Assembly (NCBI GenBank): GCA_023515745.1
Contig: JALECJ010000008.1
Span: 1 to 53,938 of the forward strand
DNA length: 53,938 nt
From: Amoeboaphelidium protococcarum
Taxonomy: Eukaryota; Aphelidiomycota; Aphelidea
Direction: 5' to 3'
Below are positions 39,172-50,494 of this stretch, piece by piece. Each line of letters opens with the position of its first letter. Within the stretch, counting starts at the first letter, position 1. The position numbers and the translations under genes were made by a program. The notes below the pieces were generated by a model. It did not search any database, was not told the DNA's origin, and was given only the letters and a program-made list of their open reading frames with translations.

Positions 39172-40253
39172 CCTTCAATTACGACACTTGAATTTACAAT
39201 TCACTGAATTCGAATTTAAAAGAGATAAAGACAGTATATTATCGTAACGATACACTACTGTATAATGATGAAGTATGGATAAACCAAGTGCCAGTTTCAG
39301 CTGAAAATATAAAGTTGATTTTGATAACAAAGTCAACCCGTTGTCAAGAACGGACTTCTACTGAGGAAGACTCGCACATACACACACTGCTACGATAAGA
39401 AAGATCCGGTCTCGTTTAGTACTGAAGCGTCAAACAACGCAGGAGCTTATTATGTGAACGGCGATTGTTAATAGCCACATTGGATTGATTTAAAAAATAC
39501 ACCGCTGGGAAATTATTGAGATTGTGAATACATGGACGACAGAGCCAAGATTCTACCGGAGATATTCAGAATCGCGTTTGAGTGTTTAATTCTATAACAT
39601 CGTGGTTTAAGTGTATGCCACCGTTGAATGAGTTTCTTATATCACGCATTATTGGAATCGTCGATATACTCAACTTGTAATAAATACAAAGTGGCTAGAA
39701 CACACGTCGCTATTCTCATAGTGTGTACATGATCAAACAAACAAAAGCAGACACAGAGAACTGTATGAATAATGCCAGCAGTCATTGAAATAATTCAAAT
39801 ATAACAAGGCGCGCTTACAACTACAAGTGAACGCCTTCTTTTCCGCCAACAAATCTAAAACAGTCCCCTTTATGTTTTGATAACAACGGCGGTCGCTTTG
39901 ACTCTCACTCTGTTCTGTTTGACAGAGGAGGGGCACGCCGACTGAAATCATTGCGCCGCCCGTCGTCGCTCTCTCTTATCTTTTCCTCCTCTCTTTCCAA
40001 CCTCAGGCGAAACGAACGAAGCGAAACGACAACAACAACAACAACAGAAGGCGCTTTCTTTCTTTAGACGGTTATCTCTGGCATACACACTCACACACAC
40101 ACACATACTGAAGATACACATACAGTCGTATTATTCACTCACTCACTCTTAATACAGTTATCAAATTGTTGAAAGTTCTGGGGATTCCTTTATAATCTAA
40201 TAAATTATACTACTACTTATTAATTCATCAAGACATCATACAAGAAGTAAAGT
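39172..40253. other. Long divergent intergenic region between RapGAP and Rap1
   Basis: At 1082 bp this is the longest gene-free stretch in the window. The Rap1 side is pyrimidine-rich around 39968-40005, with an ACA triplet run (40030-40046) and a CA run (40092-40105), probably leader and promoter. A GGCGCGC occurs near 39810. No gene with a supported start was found on either strand. Confidence 0.55.
40092..40105 (+). repeat. CA dinucleotide repeat
   Basis: Seven CA units in the presumed 5' leader of Rap1, following an ACA triplet run at 40030-40046. Confidence 0.8.
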
Positions 40254-41050
40254 ATGCGTGAATATAAATTGGTCGTTCTCGGTTCTGGTGGTGTTGGAAA
40301 GTCTGCACTGGTAAGTTTATTGTGCTTATACATCCATTCTACCTGCTTGTCCTACTTGTCCTTTCACTCTCCGGTGGAGGTATAGATGAGTAAGCAGGTG
40401 GATGGGTGTATTTTATTTGTGGACAGATGTAACTAATCGAATCCTTTGTATGATCGTCGTTGTATGACTGCAGACTGTTTAATTTGTGCAATCCATATTT
40501 GTGGAGAAATATGATCCCACCATTGAGGACAGTTATCGTAAGCAGGTTGAGGTTGATGGCTAGCAGTGTATGCTTGAAATTCTGGATACAGCTGGTAAGT
40601 TTCTCATCTCTTTAGTCTTGTTTATAACTACAATGTGCAATAATGTGTCTTTGTGACTCTGTGCATCTGTGTGTAGGTACTGAGCAGTTTACGGCTATGA
40701 GAGATTTGTACATGAAGAATGGACAGGGCTTCATCCTTGTGTACTCCATCACATCTCAGGCCACCTTTAACGATCTGGCAGAGTTGCGTGAATAAATTCT
40801 GCGTGTCAAGGACACTGACCATGTGCCTATGGTTCTGTGCGGCAACAAGTGCGATCTGGAGGATGATCGTGTGGTTGGAAAGGACCAAGGCTTCTAGCTG
40901 GCCCAGCAGTGGGGATCCGTCACATTCTTGGAGACTTCGGCTAGAAAGAAGATTAATGTCGACGAGGTGTTCTTTGATCTCGTACGACAAATTAACAAGC
41001 AGATGCCTGAGAAGGCCTAGAAGAAGAAGAGCAAGTGTCTGATTCTGTGA
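40254..41050 (+). CDS. Rap1 small GTPase
   Basis: Ras-family switch, 183 residues (animal Rap1 has 184), in three exons: 40254-40310, 40474-40594 and 40677-41050. Introns are 163 and 82 bp, GT-AG. The P-loop is GSGGVGKSA (residues 10-18), the effector region [13 protein letters not shown] and the G3 motif DTAGTEQF with Thr61, the residue separating Rap from Ras. Then NKCD, and ETSA for G5. The end KKKSKCLIL is a polybasic CAAX box; the final Leu predicts geranylgeranylation and membrane attachment. TAA at 40480 and 40793 and TAG at 40561 fall on glutamines of Rap1 (TVQF, LREQILRVKD, the QQC pair), giving the cleanest evidence for the altered code. Its divergent neighbour is a RapGAP. Confidence 0.98.
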
Positions 41051-41543
41051 GCGATTGATTACCGGAGGAATGCTATGAGGTTGAATGAATAATAAAATGC
41101 CTTTATGGTTTTTTAAATTGTTTTTTACTTGTTGCTATTCGTTTTACTACATTATAAAAGGTTGTTTTGTGTCGGTGGACATGTGAGATTGATCATCCTC
41201 AGTGATCGGCTACAAGGTTGTATTATTATCAAAGACAGACAGTTGACTCGTGATTTTTACCGACATTTAACGGATCCTTATGTATTGATTATCAGTATTA
41301 ATGCTTTTAATGCTGCGTGTTAATGTTTTAGTTATGCTGAATAGTTGATCCAATGATGGTGATATGCGTACAGTCAAGCGGAGCGTGAGTGAACGGTCAA
41401 ATGTGGCGTTATTCATTTAAAGTAATGACTACAACGTCATGATGACAATGATAAATGAATACACTGAACAAGAAAACACTCTAAAATAAAGCAATAGCGA
41501 GTACTATTATAAATACACTCTTTACATTATTACATAGATGGTG
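41051..41543. other. Intergenic, convergent Rap1 and PTPA tails
   Basis: A 493-bp AT-rich gap. AATAAAATG just after the Rap1 stop (near 41090) is a good polyadenylation signal. No gene seen. Confidence 0.5.
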
Positions 41544-43025
41544 TCAATCAAAAGGAATAATGGTGCGTTACTTTTAGCTTTATTATTAAGCACCAATAGC
41601 ACTGGGAATGCGCATGTTGCAGCAGGTGGGGAACGACTGGCCAAGAGCAAACGTTTCCACCAAACCACCACCATTGGATTGACTGTCTGCACTCAGACTA
41701 TTGCCTGATGAATGCGAGCATCCATGGTGAGATTAAGACATTTTGCCATAAATGGGAATCTTTTTGCCGTTGGGTCCTTCAACGTATTTGATAACAACCT
41801 CTTAATCCTCCTAATGATGCTCCTGATCGTTTCCATTATTACCACCATCATCAGAGCGGATTATAACAGAAGCGTTAGGAACATCTACAACACGCTGATG
41901 ACTATCCTCAGTTTTGAACTCTTCAATGCACTGGGATTTAGCCACGTCACCATCACCTAATACGGTCATCCAGTGCTTAAGAGTCTCATCCGAGTACTGC
42001 TCTCTACCAACAAGTCCCATAAATTCGCCAAACAGAAAGTGTTGCATAATCGGAAGCTTTTTCAAACACTCTCCCAAGTACATCTTTATCAATCCATTAT
42101 TGACCCTGTCCCAACCGCTTCTGCAACCTTACGCCACCTGCTTCTCCTTCACATATGTGGTGCCATCCGAACGTGTCACAGTCTCGGACACGGCAATCTT
42201 CTTCGGTACGATAGCTGAGATATCATACAGCATTGGAGAGTGCCATGCGAGAGACCCTTCCCCACTAAACTTCACATCATAGATAAATTTAACACTCTCA
42301 AAGAACATCCATGAATTCTTACGGCCATACGAACCATGTTCCTCAACAGCGATATGATCACATATATCTTTCGGTCTCAAGTACTAGTGTCCGACCAGCT
42401 GAGCACTTCCAAATAGGAATGGCAGAAACTGATAATCATCCAGACCCCAAACACCATGACTACCTGCAGGCTCTAGCCAATACTCAGATTGAACCGCACG
42501 CATCCAGACAATATAACGATTGAGTAGGACCAACGCTAGCGATGAATGAAGATGTAAAAATTAATGCTTCACAAGAGCGTATACAAACACCATAAAATTG
42601 AGTTCGTGCCCAGTACCATAATCGATTCTCTTCAGATCACCAAAACTATGCAGGAAATATGGTAGTATATGTGAGAGAGCATTTTCAGTCAGCAGAGAGT
42701 CACCAGCGAGCCAACTACTACTTCCATCCTACTACTACTCCTACCCACAGATCCACTCGAGAACATTATCCCAAATGTACTGATAGTAATGTCTGAACTC
42801 AACGTGACCAAAACGATGCGAAGACGCGGTTGGATTTAATTCCTTCTATGCATCGTGAGAGGAGCCGCGAGGAAACAGCCTCAAAGCATCCTAACATTTA
42901 TCAATTAGGTTCAGCACTTTCTCCAGATTTCCTGCCTAATCGCTGGTCAATTCATCATGAAATCTTTACTAAGCCTAAAGACAATCGCCATCATACTCGA
43001 CGCACAGCTGATTCAGTGGTAGCAT
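41544..43025 (-). CDS. PP2A phosphatase activator (PTPA/RRD), peptidyl-prolyl isomerase
   Basis: Activator and chaperone of protein phosphatase 2A, 493 residues. The conserved core has [17 protein letters not shown], the loop [16 protein letters not shown], an AQL--H-Y segment, [12 protein letters not shown] and the hallmark [12 protein letters not shown] followed by MQHFLFG. PTPA proteins are usually 320-450 residues. The surplus is a C-terminal tail of about 110 residues rich in Asp, Asn, Gln, His and Ser, after the conserved core. The start ATG43025 gives a short lead-in. The frame is open further upstream but without an ATG. No introns. Confidence 0.94.
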
Positions 43026-43552
43026 AAACCCATTCCAAAACAAGTCAAAATGGATGGACGAGAGAAATTTCTCTAAATCTTACTAAGACACAATTAATTT
43101 GACAACTGTAGCGATTTATGTCATTTAATAAAGCTATTACCGGTAATGTATTGTTAGAGAAGCCAGTAATCACTTTACTGCGAGAGATGATAGTATCGCT
43201 CCCCTTTAGCAAAGGAAAAGCCGATCTAAATTCAGAGAGAGAAAGACATTTTAGCTCATAGCTCTCTGTCACGTCATTTTCCAGTTGAAATGTAAGTTTT
43301 ATCAGTTTCAACCTCTCAATTTATCCGCGAATTTAAACTAATATTACAGTCAGCGTACCTATGGGGCCGTGTTCAAATATTCCTGCATTGTGATTTCCTT
43401 TTCCTAATTGTTTGATATCATTTACTGTATTTGTTCCCATGAATTCTTCAATCAACAACCTTCAATGAGTTTTTCAATCTTTCTGATATTTGTCACCTAG
43501 AATATACCGTTACAGCTGATCAAAATATCAGCTTTAATCGAGTACATATATA
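43026..43552. other. Intergenic, divergent PTPA and PH-protein upstream region
   Basis: A 527-bp region. A minus-strand frame (43045-43311) is open but lacks an ATG. A plus-strand 56-codon frame (43118-43288) overlaps it, and a GTAAGT...TTACAG pair (about 43292-43350) looks intron-like. The signals contradict each other, so no gene is called. Confidence 0.45.
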
Positions 43553-46062
43553 ATGGAAAAGGGACTTAATGTGGCAATTAGAAAGAAGCAGGTAAGTTGT
43601 AGATGTCTGATATCGGACTGTTATTAAATCGCTGATTTTAGATGTAGAGATGGAAGGACAGATGGATTGTGCTAAGAGGATCTGATGGTTTGGCAGTATA
43701 CAAGACAGATCAAGAGTACGAACTCATGAATTTGTACAAACTGGATTCACTAAGCGCATGTCTTCACAGTCCACTCAACACATCATCCTCATCATCGTCA
43801 GCCTCACGCAGAAAGAGCGGCGATGAAGGGGAGCTGTCCAAGAAGGGCCGTCCGCATGTCATTGTTCTTCTGTTTCAGCATTTGATCGCCGTCCCGTCTG
43901 CTGAAACGGTGGCTGCCGGTGTGAATGGGAATCAATTAGGCACGGTAGATCTTGGTTCTGCAGATCATGGAACATTGAAGGAGTAGCAGTTTAAGCTAAA
44001 GACTACGATGATGTTTATAGACTTTAAGGTTAGATCTGCTATGGAAGATTTTCTGATTATAGTTGCTTAATGCAGATTCAATGCTAAATCCTTGTTACCG
44101 GTGAATTTGTTGAGCTGGCATTCTCTGTCAAGTGAGAGCGGTGATGAAGTTGTCGTTCCTGAGTCTGCAAAGTCGGCGGGTCATGACAAGTTTGATGAAT
44201 AAGGTACCATAATAAGTTTACCCACCATGTCCACCGCTGCTCGTCTGGGCTTTATTTGCACAACGCGCCCATCCTTTGATGCGGATTGGTGGTGGATTGC
44301 TGCGCATGATGTCCTGATTCCGTTCGAAAACAATTCAGGATCATCTTTGCAATTGAATGATACCAGTCAGATTGCTGGCGATAATAAAGATATTCAAGTA
44401 CTCCCTGCGTTAAATAAATAGAAAAAGTCTGGCGTAGATTTGCGTCTACCTGCATTGAATGAAAGTGCAGAGGAGGATGGCGATGTTGAAGATTAATAGT
44501 CCCCGGATGAGGAGGAGTACGCCAGTAGTCCATTCTCTGAAGTTACGCAGTCTCCCGCCACCGTAGGATCTCCCTTGAAGAATGTCAGTTTTCCGCCGCC
44601 GCCAGCAAAAGATCCCTTGATTTATGAACAGAACCTTGCATAAAAAGGATTAAGTGAGCTTGTAGATGCTCCTAGTATAACCGGCTACTTGTACAAGAAA
44701 AAGTTGCGTGGTGGTTTGCAAACATCTAGAAGAAATACCGTGCTCACTAACAATATTGTACCTGGGACTTTGTAAAATATCGGCTCTGCAGGAGCGACGA
44801 TGAAAGGCTACTAAGATGGTCAGTCTGCTGCAGGGGAATAAAATTCTGCAAACAAGTCGCAATTACCAAAGGTGTCCAATTCACGACTCAAAAGCGATTC
44901 CTCATATCATTAACGATACTTTGTTCTTCGTGGCACGGTTTTGTCATGGTACCAGGATGCTCGAGAGTATGAGGTTTTGCGCATGCTTGATTTGAAAGAC
45001 GTCATCTGGATTAAGCTAGACTTGCGCTTGTCCGGGATCAATCAGCAGAATACATCGATTGATGCTGGTGCTATGACTTCGGAATCTGACACTGGCGAGG
45101 AGAGCGAAGACGAGTACATATCTTCAACGGCTAATACCAAGAGTCTCGTCTAGAAATTGATACATTCAGGCAGATCTAATTCTCCACCTGCGCAGAGAAA
45201 TAAAAAATTAGCCAAGAAATAGAGCCGTGCAATGTCTATCTCTTTTGGTTTAGGAGTGTCTAATTCATCGTTCGGTTAAGTCGTATCAGTAGATCCTTCT
45301 AGTAGTCAAGGCAGTCCTATGACACCCATCCTGTCTCCTGTAAATGTTGCAATTAAGCAAGTTGCTCTACCCACTGCGGCGAATCCATTGATGGAAGTAT
45401 CCGTGACTAGAACTTAATCGGCCCCAGTGACGAGGAAGAGTTCTAAAGTCTTGGCCAAAGAATGGTGCAGTGGTGTTGGCATTTTAAATGTCAATACTCA
45501 ATTTTCTGCATAAGGAAAACATGGTGACGCAATGTGCGATGGACTGACACAGATGTTGTATGAAAGTGCCATTGAGGTGTCTCAGGGTAGAAGGTTAATC
45601 AGTGATGCTGCCGGTATAAACAAGAATCTGTCACCTGGGATTGAGAATGACACTTTTCTCAAGATTCTAGCCAATAACGTCAAGCAGTCATAGAGTATAA
45701 CAAAAGATTAGCTTAAACTTGCATGGGCTGCATTTTATGGAACACTTGGAGTGCCTGTGGCTGTAAATCAAGTTTTACCTTTGCAAGAATCCGTGACAAC
45801 ACCCTTGAAAGTGACGGTACCGGTAAGTGCTGTTCCGAGATTGGAGAATAAGTCTGTGGAGGAAATGACGCAGTAGGCTATCGTATCTCTGGAGCAGTAT
45901 TATAACGAGCAGAATCACCATTTAAATGCATCTTCGAAACTGTTCCATATCCGAATCATCACTAGCAAGAGAGATTACGTTCTTGCAACTGAGCGCGTTG
46001 ATGAATTTGTAAAGTGGGTGATTGCTCTCAGGAGAGCGTGGATCAAAGCCAGAATATCGTGA
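43553..46062 (+). CDS. Two-PH-domain protein
   Basis: An 819-residue protein in two exons (43553-43591 and 43642-46062), with a 50-bp GT-AG intron. The first PH domain begins at RKKQ|MQRWKDRWIVLRGSDG, spanning the intron. Its later strands are interrupted by a long Ser-rich insert. A second PH domain starts ITGYLYKKKLRGG (near residue 367), is interrupted by a roughly 60-residue insert, and resumes HQRYFVLRGTVLSWYQDAREYEV. The C-terminal region ends in what looks like the last PH strand and helix (LFHIRIITSKRDYVLATE and EFVKWVIALRRAW). The arrangement recalls fungal PH proteins acting at the plasma membrane or in signalling, but no family name can be given. Phosphoinositide binding is likely from the basic first strands. 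Confidence 0.85.
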
Positions 46063-46213
46063 ATAGATGATGATGAATGTTAGTTTTAAATATAGAGAAT
46101 TAATTTTTATTTATACTTGATTTTGTATTAAACTTAAAAGTACTCTTATTTCACATAGCATACATGATATGAAGCAAACAGTCTTAATGCATATTGATTG
46201 GAGCTTCGGTGAT

Positions 46214-46223
46214 GGCGCGCGCC
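46214..46223. promoter_or_regulatory. Palindromic CG-run element upstream of sorting nexin
   Basis: GGCGCGCGCC, a perfect ten-base palindrome in AT-rich intergenic DNA 97 bp before the sorting-nexin ATG. A TTTTCGCGTTTTG follows closely at 46237. Confidence 0.4.
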
Positions 46224-46319
46224 CCTTCCGTCTTTTTTCGCGTTTTGTGTCAACGGACCCCTTTCTTGTTGTTATCAACATAATTGGTACTATAATCTGT
46301 GGATATCACTACTATAACC

Positions 46320-49300
46320 ATGATGATGAAGCCTAGAGTCACATTTGAACAATAAGAGGCTGTGATCAGTTACATTCTGGCCAAAGCTTAGTATCAATTC
46401 TCTGCATCATTGCCGCAGGAATTGTCTTTAGTAGAAGGATTTTACTACATCTGTCGTGAATCCGCTCATCAGGGGAGTGATGGCATTTACGGCCAGGATG
46501 CTGATGATGGTTGGATCGATGCTTTTGTGCTGGATACCAATTACTTTGAATGTGTTGAAAATGAGATTATTAACAGTCTTGATGACGGCGATGCCAGCCG
46601 AAGCTCATAAATGGTGGACACTGCCGTGAATTAGAGGTGGTAAAAATGGATTCAGGAACACATATAGATGCTTAAGGATCTACCGTGCGGTATCGTCCCT
46701 AAATCTTACCTGCAATATCTTGCTTATGCCACTATCATAACTCCTTAAGCTTTAGATTCGCTTAGCATTGAGGACAATTACAATCTGATTGCGCGCTCTC
46801 AAAGTGCCAGTAGCGCCCCAGAGGATGATGGAATAAATTATCAAAGCAGTGCTCCTGGATTGTAACGTCGCGATAAAGATTAAAATTTTGACGTGGATAA
46901 TGTCGCCAACCGTCTCAAATATGTGCTCGAGACTAATAAGGACTACACTGCTTCTATTAATGCGTCTATTGATTCTGATAATAACTATTAGCATTATGAT
47001 TAGGTAACAGACAGAGAATCCGTGGTTTCTGCGTATAGCGCTAGGCATGCTGGCCGTTACGATTAGATGAACAGAGGCTAGCGATTGAATATGGATGCTC
47101 AGACTGTGTTTGTGCCTGCCAAGGCTTCTATACTCTCAGGGTCTCATATTGATTAGTCTGGTGCTAGAGAATATGTATTGACTGGATGCTTTCCCGTTCC
47201 CGATGATTATAAATATTTCTTTTCCAACTCGTATGCACTTGGTCTTTTTAACAGTAAGAGTTAGAATGTGGGTGAGTCGCGTCAGTAGAACACTGCGGAT
47301 ATTTAGAGATAGTCACTTCTTGCTGCTGGCATAGTGGAAACTGTGAACTCGGAACAGACTGGAGATATTAATTCTGCCAACAATCAACCTTCATAAAAGC
47401 CGTATACTCAAGATCCTATATTCATTGCTGACGGTCCATAGTGGCTGGATGAATCGCAATCGTTCTTTGCCGTTGCGATAAACTAATTCCTGGTGGTTCA
47501 GAAATCAAATGCTCATCAGTCGTCTATTCATTTGCCCAAATTTGTCAGTTTTAAAGGTAATCTGCCGATAGACACGTATATTTCTTATTAAATTGCGGTA
47601 TCTGTCCTAAGTCTATAATCGAATCAATAGTAAGCAGAACATGGGCCGTTTATGTTGCATCCATTGAATTCTCTGCATGGAAGCATGCTCTCGAAAATGA
47701 GTTCTTCTCGTCATAACTAGCAATAGTAGTAGTAGTATTCTGCTAAGGAGCAGTTTATCATATGTCGCAGATATTCTCATTTTGAGCTGTTGTACGATCA
47801 TTTGAAGGCAAAGTACCCAATGTTGTTCATTCCACCTCTGCCATCTAAGCGCGTACAGGTGACCACATTTCCCCGTCATTTAGGAACTTTGATTGGCAAA
47901 TCTAATGCCGAATAAGGGAAGATTCAGCTGCCTCAAGAAGATATTTAGGCGTATATGAAAAGATTGTACGCTCTAGAACGTTGGTTGGAAAGAATTTTGT
48001 CTCATCCTGTTCTGGTCAATGATCCTGGAGTGGAGGCTTTTCTTTACTCTGACGTTGTTTAATAATTGGGACTGACTGAAAACTCCTTAAAGATATTAGA
48101 TCAATGTGGCGAAGCAGCTCCACCTCGTGATAATTTAGTGCAAGTGGTTGATGAGTCGCCCAATTTTGTGTGTCCCACCTATTTGGAGATGATGAAGAAG
48201 TTGCGCGGTGATCCGTCAGATGCTGCCGAATTCTACTTGCGTGTCTTCCATCCAGCTTTCAATCTCGGCCCAGACTTTGATAGATCTCAGTCAGTATACA
48301 ACTCTATCCGGCTAAATAGACAAACCATGTACCCTCATCCTTACTCTGCACAGGACAATCAGTCTCAATCTAGAATCAGCTGCACCATGTCGGTCACTGG
48401 TAGAGTTATCGAAGACGATATTACTGGAGACTATGCCACTTTGAAATAATAAGCCAACTTTCTGACCGAGAATCAGGAGAAATTATAAAGTATCAGGCTT
48501 GCCCTGAATTCGTATAAGAACAATATCGCTGTTGAAAAGTCCAGGGAAGTGAAGCGCCTCGTCCAGAAATTATAAGAATTAGTTCTACATGAATAAAAGC
48601 CGTCCTCTGACTCTACAGTGCCTGAAAGTTGTGAAGGTGGCCGAATTTGGTGTCATCTGCCTCATTGTCAAAATTGTAAATGGCTGACTGAGTCGATCGC
48701 TGATCTGGGTGATTGTCTGTCCGATGTTGACGCGTCAGATAGGAATGTTATCCATGTGTATGACAGAATTATAGACTGGATTGGTGAATGGAACGACATT
48801 TTGTAGAATGAAGACTAGATGATGAAAAAGTATTTGAGTATTCAGAAAGAGGGAATCCAAATAGGTAAGGAGATGGAGCGCGGCATCAAATCCAGATTTA
48901 AGTAACAGCGTGAATAGCGTTAGAATGAGTTGAATCGTCAAGATAAATCAGAGACTGAAAGCGTACGAATTGTCGGATCAGATCGATATGGTACGATGAG
49001 CATACCAAGATCTCAGCACTCCTCCGGATCTAAATCTGCTCTTTATAATCCGAATATTGAGACTGGTGGTACTTCTGCTGATGGTTAGATTTCCACTTCA
49101 CCCACGCCTGTTCACCTGTAACCAGTCCATGTGTTGTCGCGTCTATCCACGGTGTACAATGTTAATCATGCTGAGGTTAATCAGTGGATGCATCGTTAAA
49201 GACAGATTGAGTTTTTTGCCATGATAAAGACGCTCTGCAAAAGTGAATTTTAAAGAGCAGAGTAAAACTATTAGCTCTGGCGTTCGTGCATAGACAAGAT

Positions 49301-49337
49301 TGAGTTTATTGAAAAGAATTTGACTTCTGGAATGTGA
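46320..49337 (+). CDS. PX-BAR sorting nexin, SNX4/ATG20-like
   Basis: A 1005-residue membrane-remodelling protein. Residues 1-380 are Gln/Ser/Asp-rich with one conserved-looking helical patch (residues 1-130). The PX domain (about 395-560) includes a Gln-rich insert, then FIICRRYSHFELLYDHL (residue 479 on) with the phosphoinositide-binding RRY, and MLFIPPLPSKR. After it comes a helical region resembling SNX4/ATG20/SNX41 (DPGVEAFLYSD). The C-terminal 450 residues contain long coiled-coil helices typical of a BAR domain (for example MMKKYLSIQKEGIQIGKEME). These nexins sort cargo from endosomes and assist selective autophagy; that role is inferred. No introns. The first of three consecutive ATGs is used as start. 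Confidence 0.88.
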
Positions 49338-49474
49338 GTTGACCTGTGATATTAAGAATAGTGATAATATATATTTAAATGAAATGAAGTCTCTTGTTGA
49401 ATATTTTCTATGGCAATAACAATGCTTAGTACTCTATTATGAAGAACATTTGTTTAAATAAGGTGGAACGGCAT

Positions 49475-49564
49475 AAATCCCTCACAGAAGGAAAAGCTTA
49501 CTAGTCACAGGCCAATCATGTCAAGCCAAACTGATCACAGCGAAATAGAAGCAGTGAGGGATTT
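49475..49564. promoter_or_regulatory. Inverted repeat upstream of metallothionein
   Basis: Arms AAATCCCTCAC (49475-49485) and GTGAGGGATTT (49554-49564) are perfect reverse complements separated by 68 bp, about 200-285 bp before the metallothionein ATG. The spacer contains GGCCAATCATG. Could be paired sites for a metal- or stress-responsive factor. Confidence 0.45.
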
Positions 49565-49591
49565 TCGCCAGTGATACAACGCAGATTCACA

Positions 49592-49597
49592 CGCGCG
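49592..49597. promoter_or_regulatory. CG-run element upstream of metallothionein
   Basis: CGCGCG in an ACACGCGCGCTGTG context, 163 bp before the metallothionein ATG; same type as the other CG runs. Confidence 0.3.
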
Positions 49598-49759
49598 CTG
49601 TGCGGTATTTTTGCCAAATCAAACGATTTTCTAAAATCTGATAGTATTCTTCTTCTCCTCTCATCACAAGTTTCAAGTTTTTGAATAAATACAATACTTT
49701 GAACTAATAACTATAATCAGTAATAACAAGTCTATCTGATCAAGATCTAATTGAGCGAA

Positions 49760-50248
49760 ATGTCTTCATCAAAGTCTGATATTAAAGTGTGCAAGTGTGA
49801 TGCTAGCTGTACCTGCCCTGGAAAGTCTGGTCAATCTTGTCCTTGTCCTGGTAAGGGGTAATCTTCCTCATCGTCGTCTAGCGGTCCTACCAAGGCTTGT
49901 AAGGCTGGATGTTAGGGAGGTGAGAAATGTATCTGTGAGTCTGGCTGCCCTTGTGCTACTGGTAGTAAGTCGTAGTTTAAGAGTTGCTGCGGTGATACAT
50001 GCAAATGTGGCGATGACTGCAAATGCGGCGATGCCTGTGAGTGCGGTGACAAGAAGTGTTGTGGCAGTAGTAAATGCAAATGTGGTGATAACTGCCAGTG
50101 TGATGATGGCTGTGAATGTGGAGATAAGAAGTGTTGCGGTAGCAGCAAGAAGGGCGGTGATAAGTGCAAATGTGGTGACAATTGCCAATGCGGAGATAGT
50201 TGCAAGTGCGGAGATGCTAAATGTGGTTCTGGCAAGTAATGCTGTTGA
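49760..50248 (+). CDS. Long multi-repeat metallothionein
   Basis: A 162-residue protein with 39 cysteines (24 %), almost no aromatic residues and many Lys, Gly, Asp and Ser, which points to a thiolate-cluster metal-binding protein. Cysteines are mostly CxC and CC. The C-terminal two thirds are built of CGD-based repeats: CKCGDDCKCGDACECGDKKCC, then a second copy CKCGDNCQCDDGCECGDKKCC and a third partial copy KCKCGDNCQCGDSCKCGD. The N-terminal part carries CxC motifs split by a Ser run. Likely role: Zn, Cu or Cd buffering. Upstream DNA holds an inverted repeat and a CG run that may confer induction. The last TAA is read as Gln before CC and TGA. No named metallothionein family is matched. Confidence 0.88.
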
Positions 50249-50494
50249 TTTTTGAGCTTAATTTTTATGACATTGAAGTTGAATGAATATATTATATTAC
50301 ACGTACACATTTTATTACTAAGCTCGTCAGCATTGAATGATCAATCAATCGACCAATCAGACGGAATTCTCACGCTCCTCCACTCTTCGAAACGATTGAT
50401 CGACTACTGAATAGACATGAATTTTACAATCTCAAATACACACACATAGACGCGGCTATTAGAATAAACTTGGTATATTATATACAGTATATAT

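Larger units (their letters stand above)
49338..49759. other. Intergenic, metallothionein promoter region
   Basis: A 422-bp upstream region with a perfect 11-bp inverted repeat (49475-49485 and 49554-49564), a CCAAT-containing stretch between the arms, and a CG run (49592-49597). No gene. Confidence 0.55.

Noticed and set aside
43045-43311. Minus-strand open frame upstream of PTPA
   Set aside because: No ATG, no homology, and overlapping plus-strand frames are equally open.
49868-50310. Long open frames antisense to the metallothionein
   Set aside because: They mirror the repeated Cys/Gly codons of the sense gene and encode low-complexity Thr/Ala or His/Ser/Pro strings.
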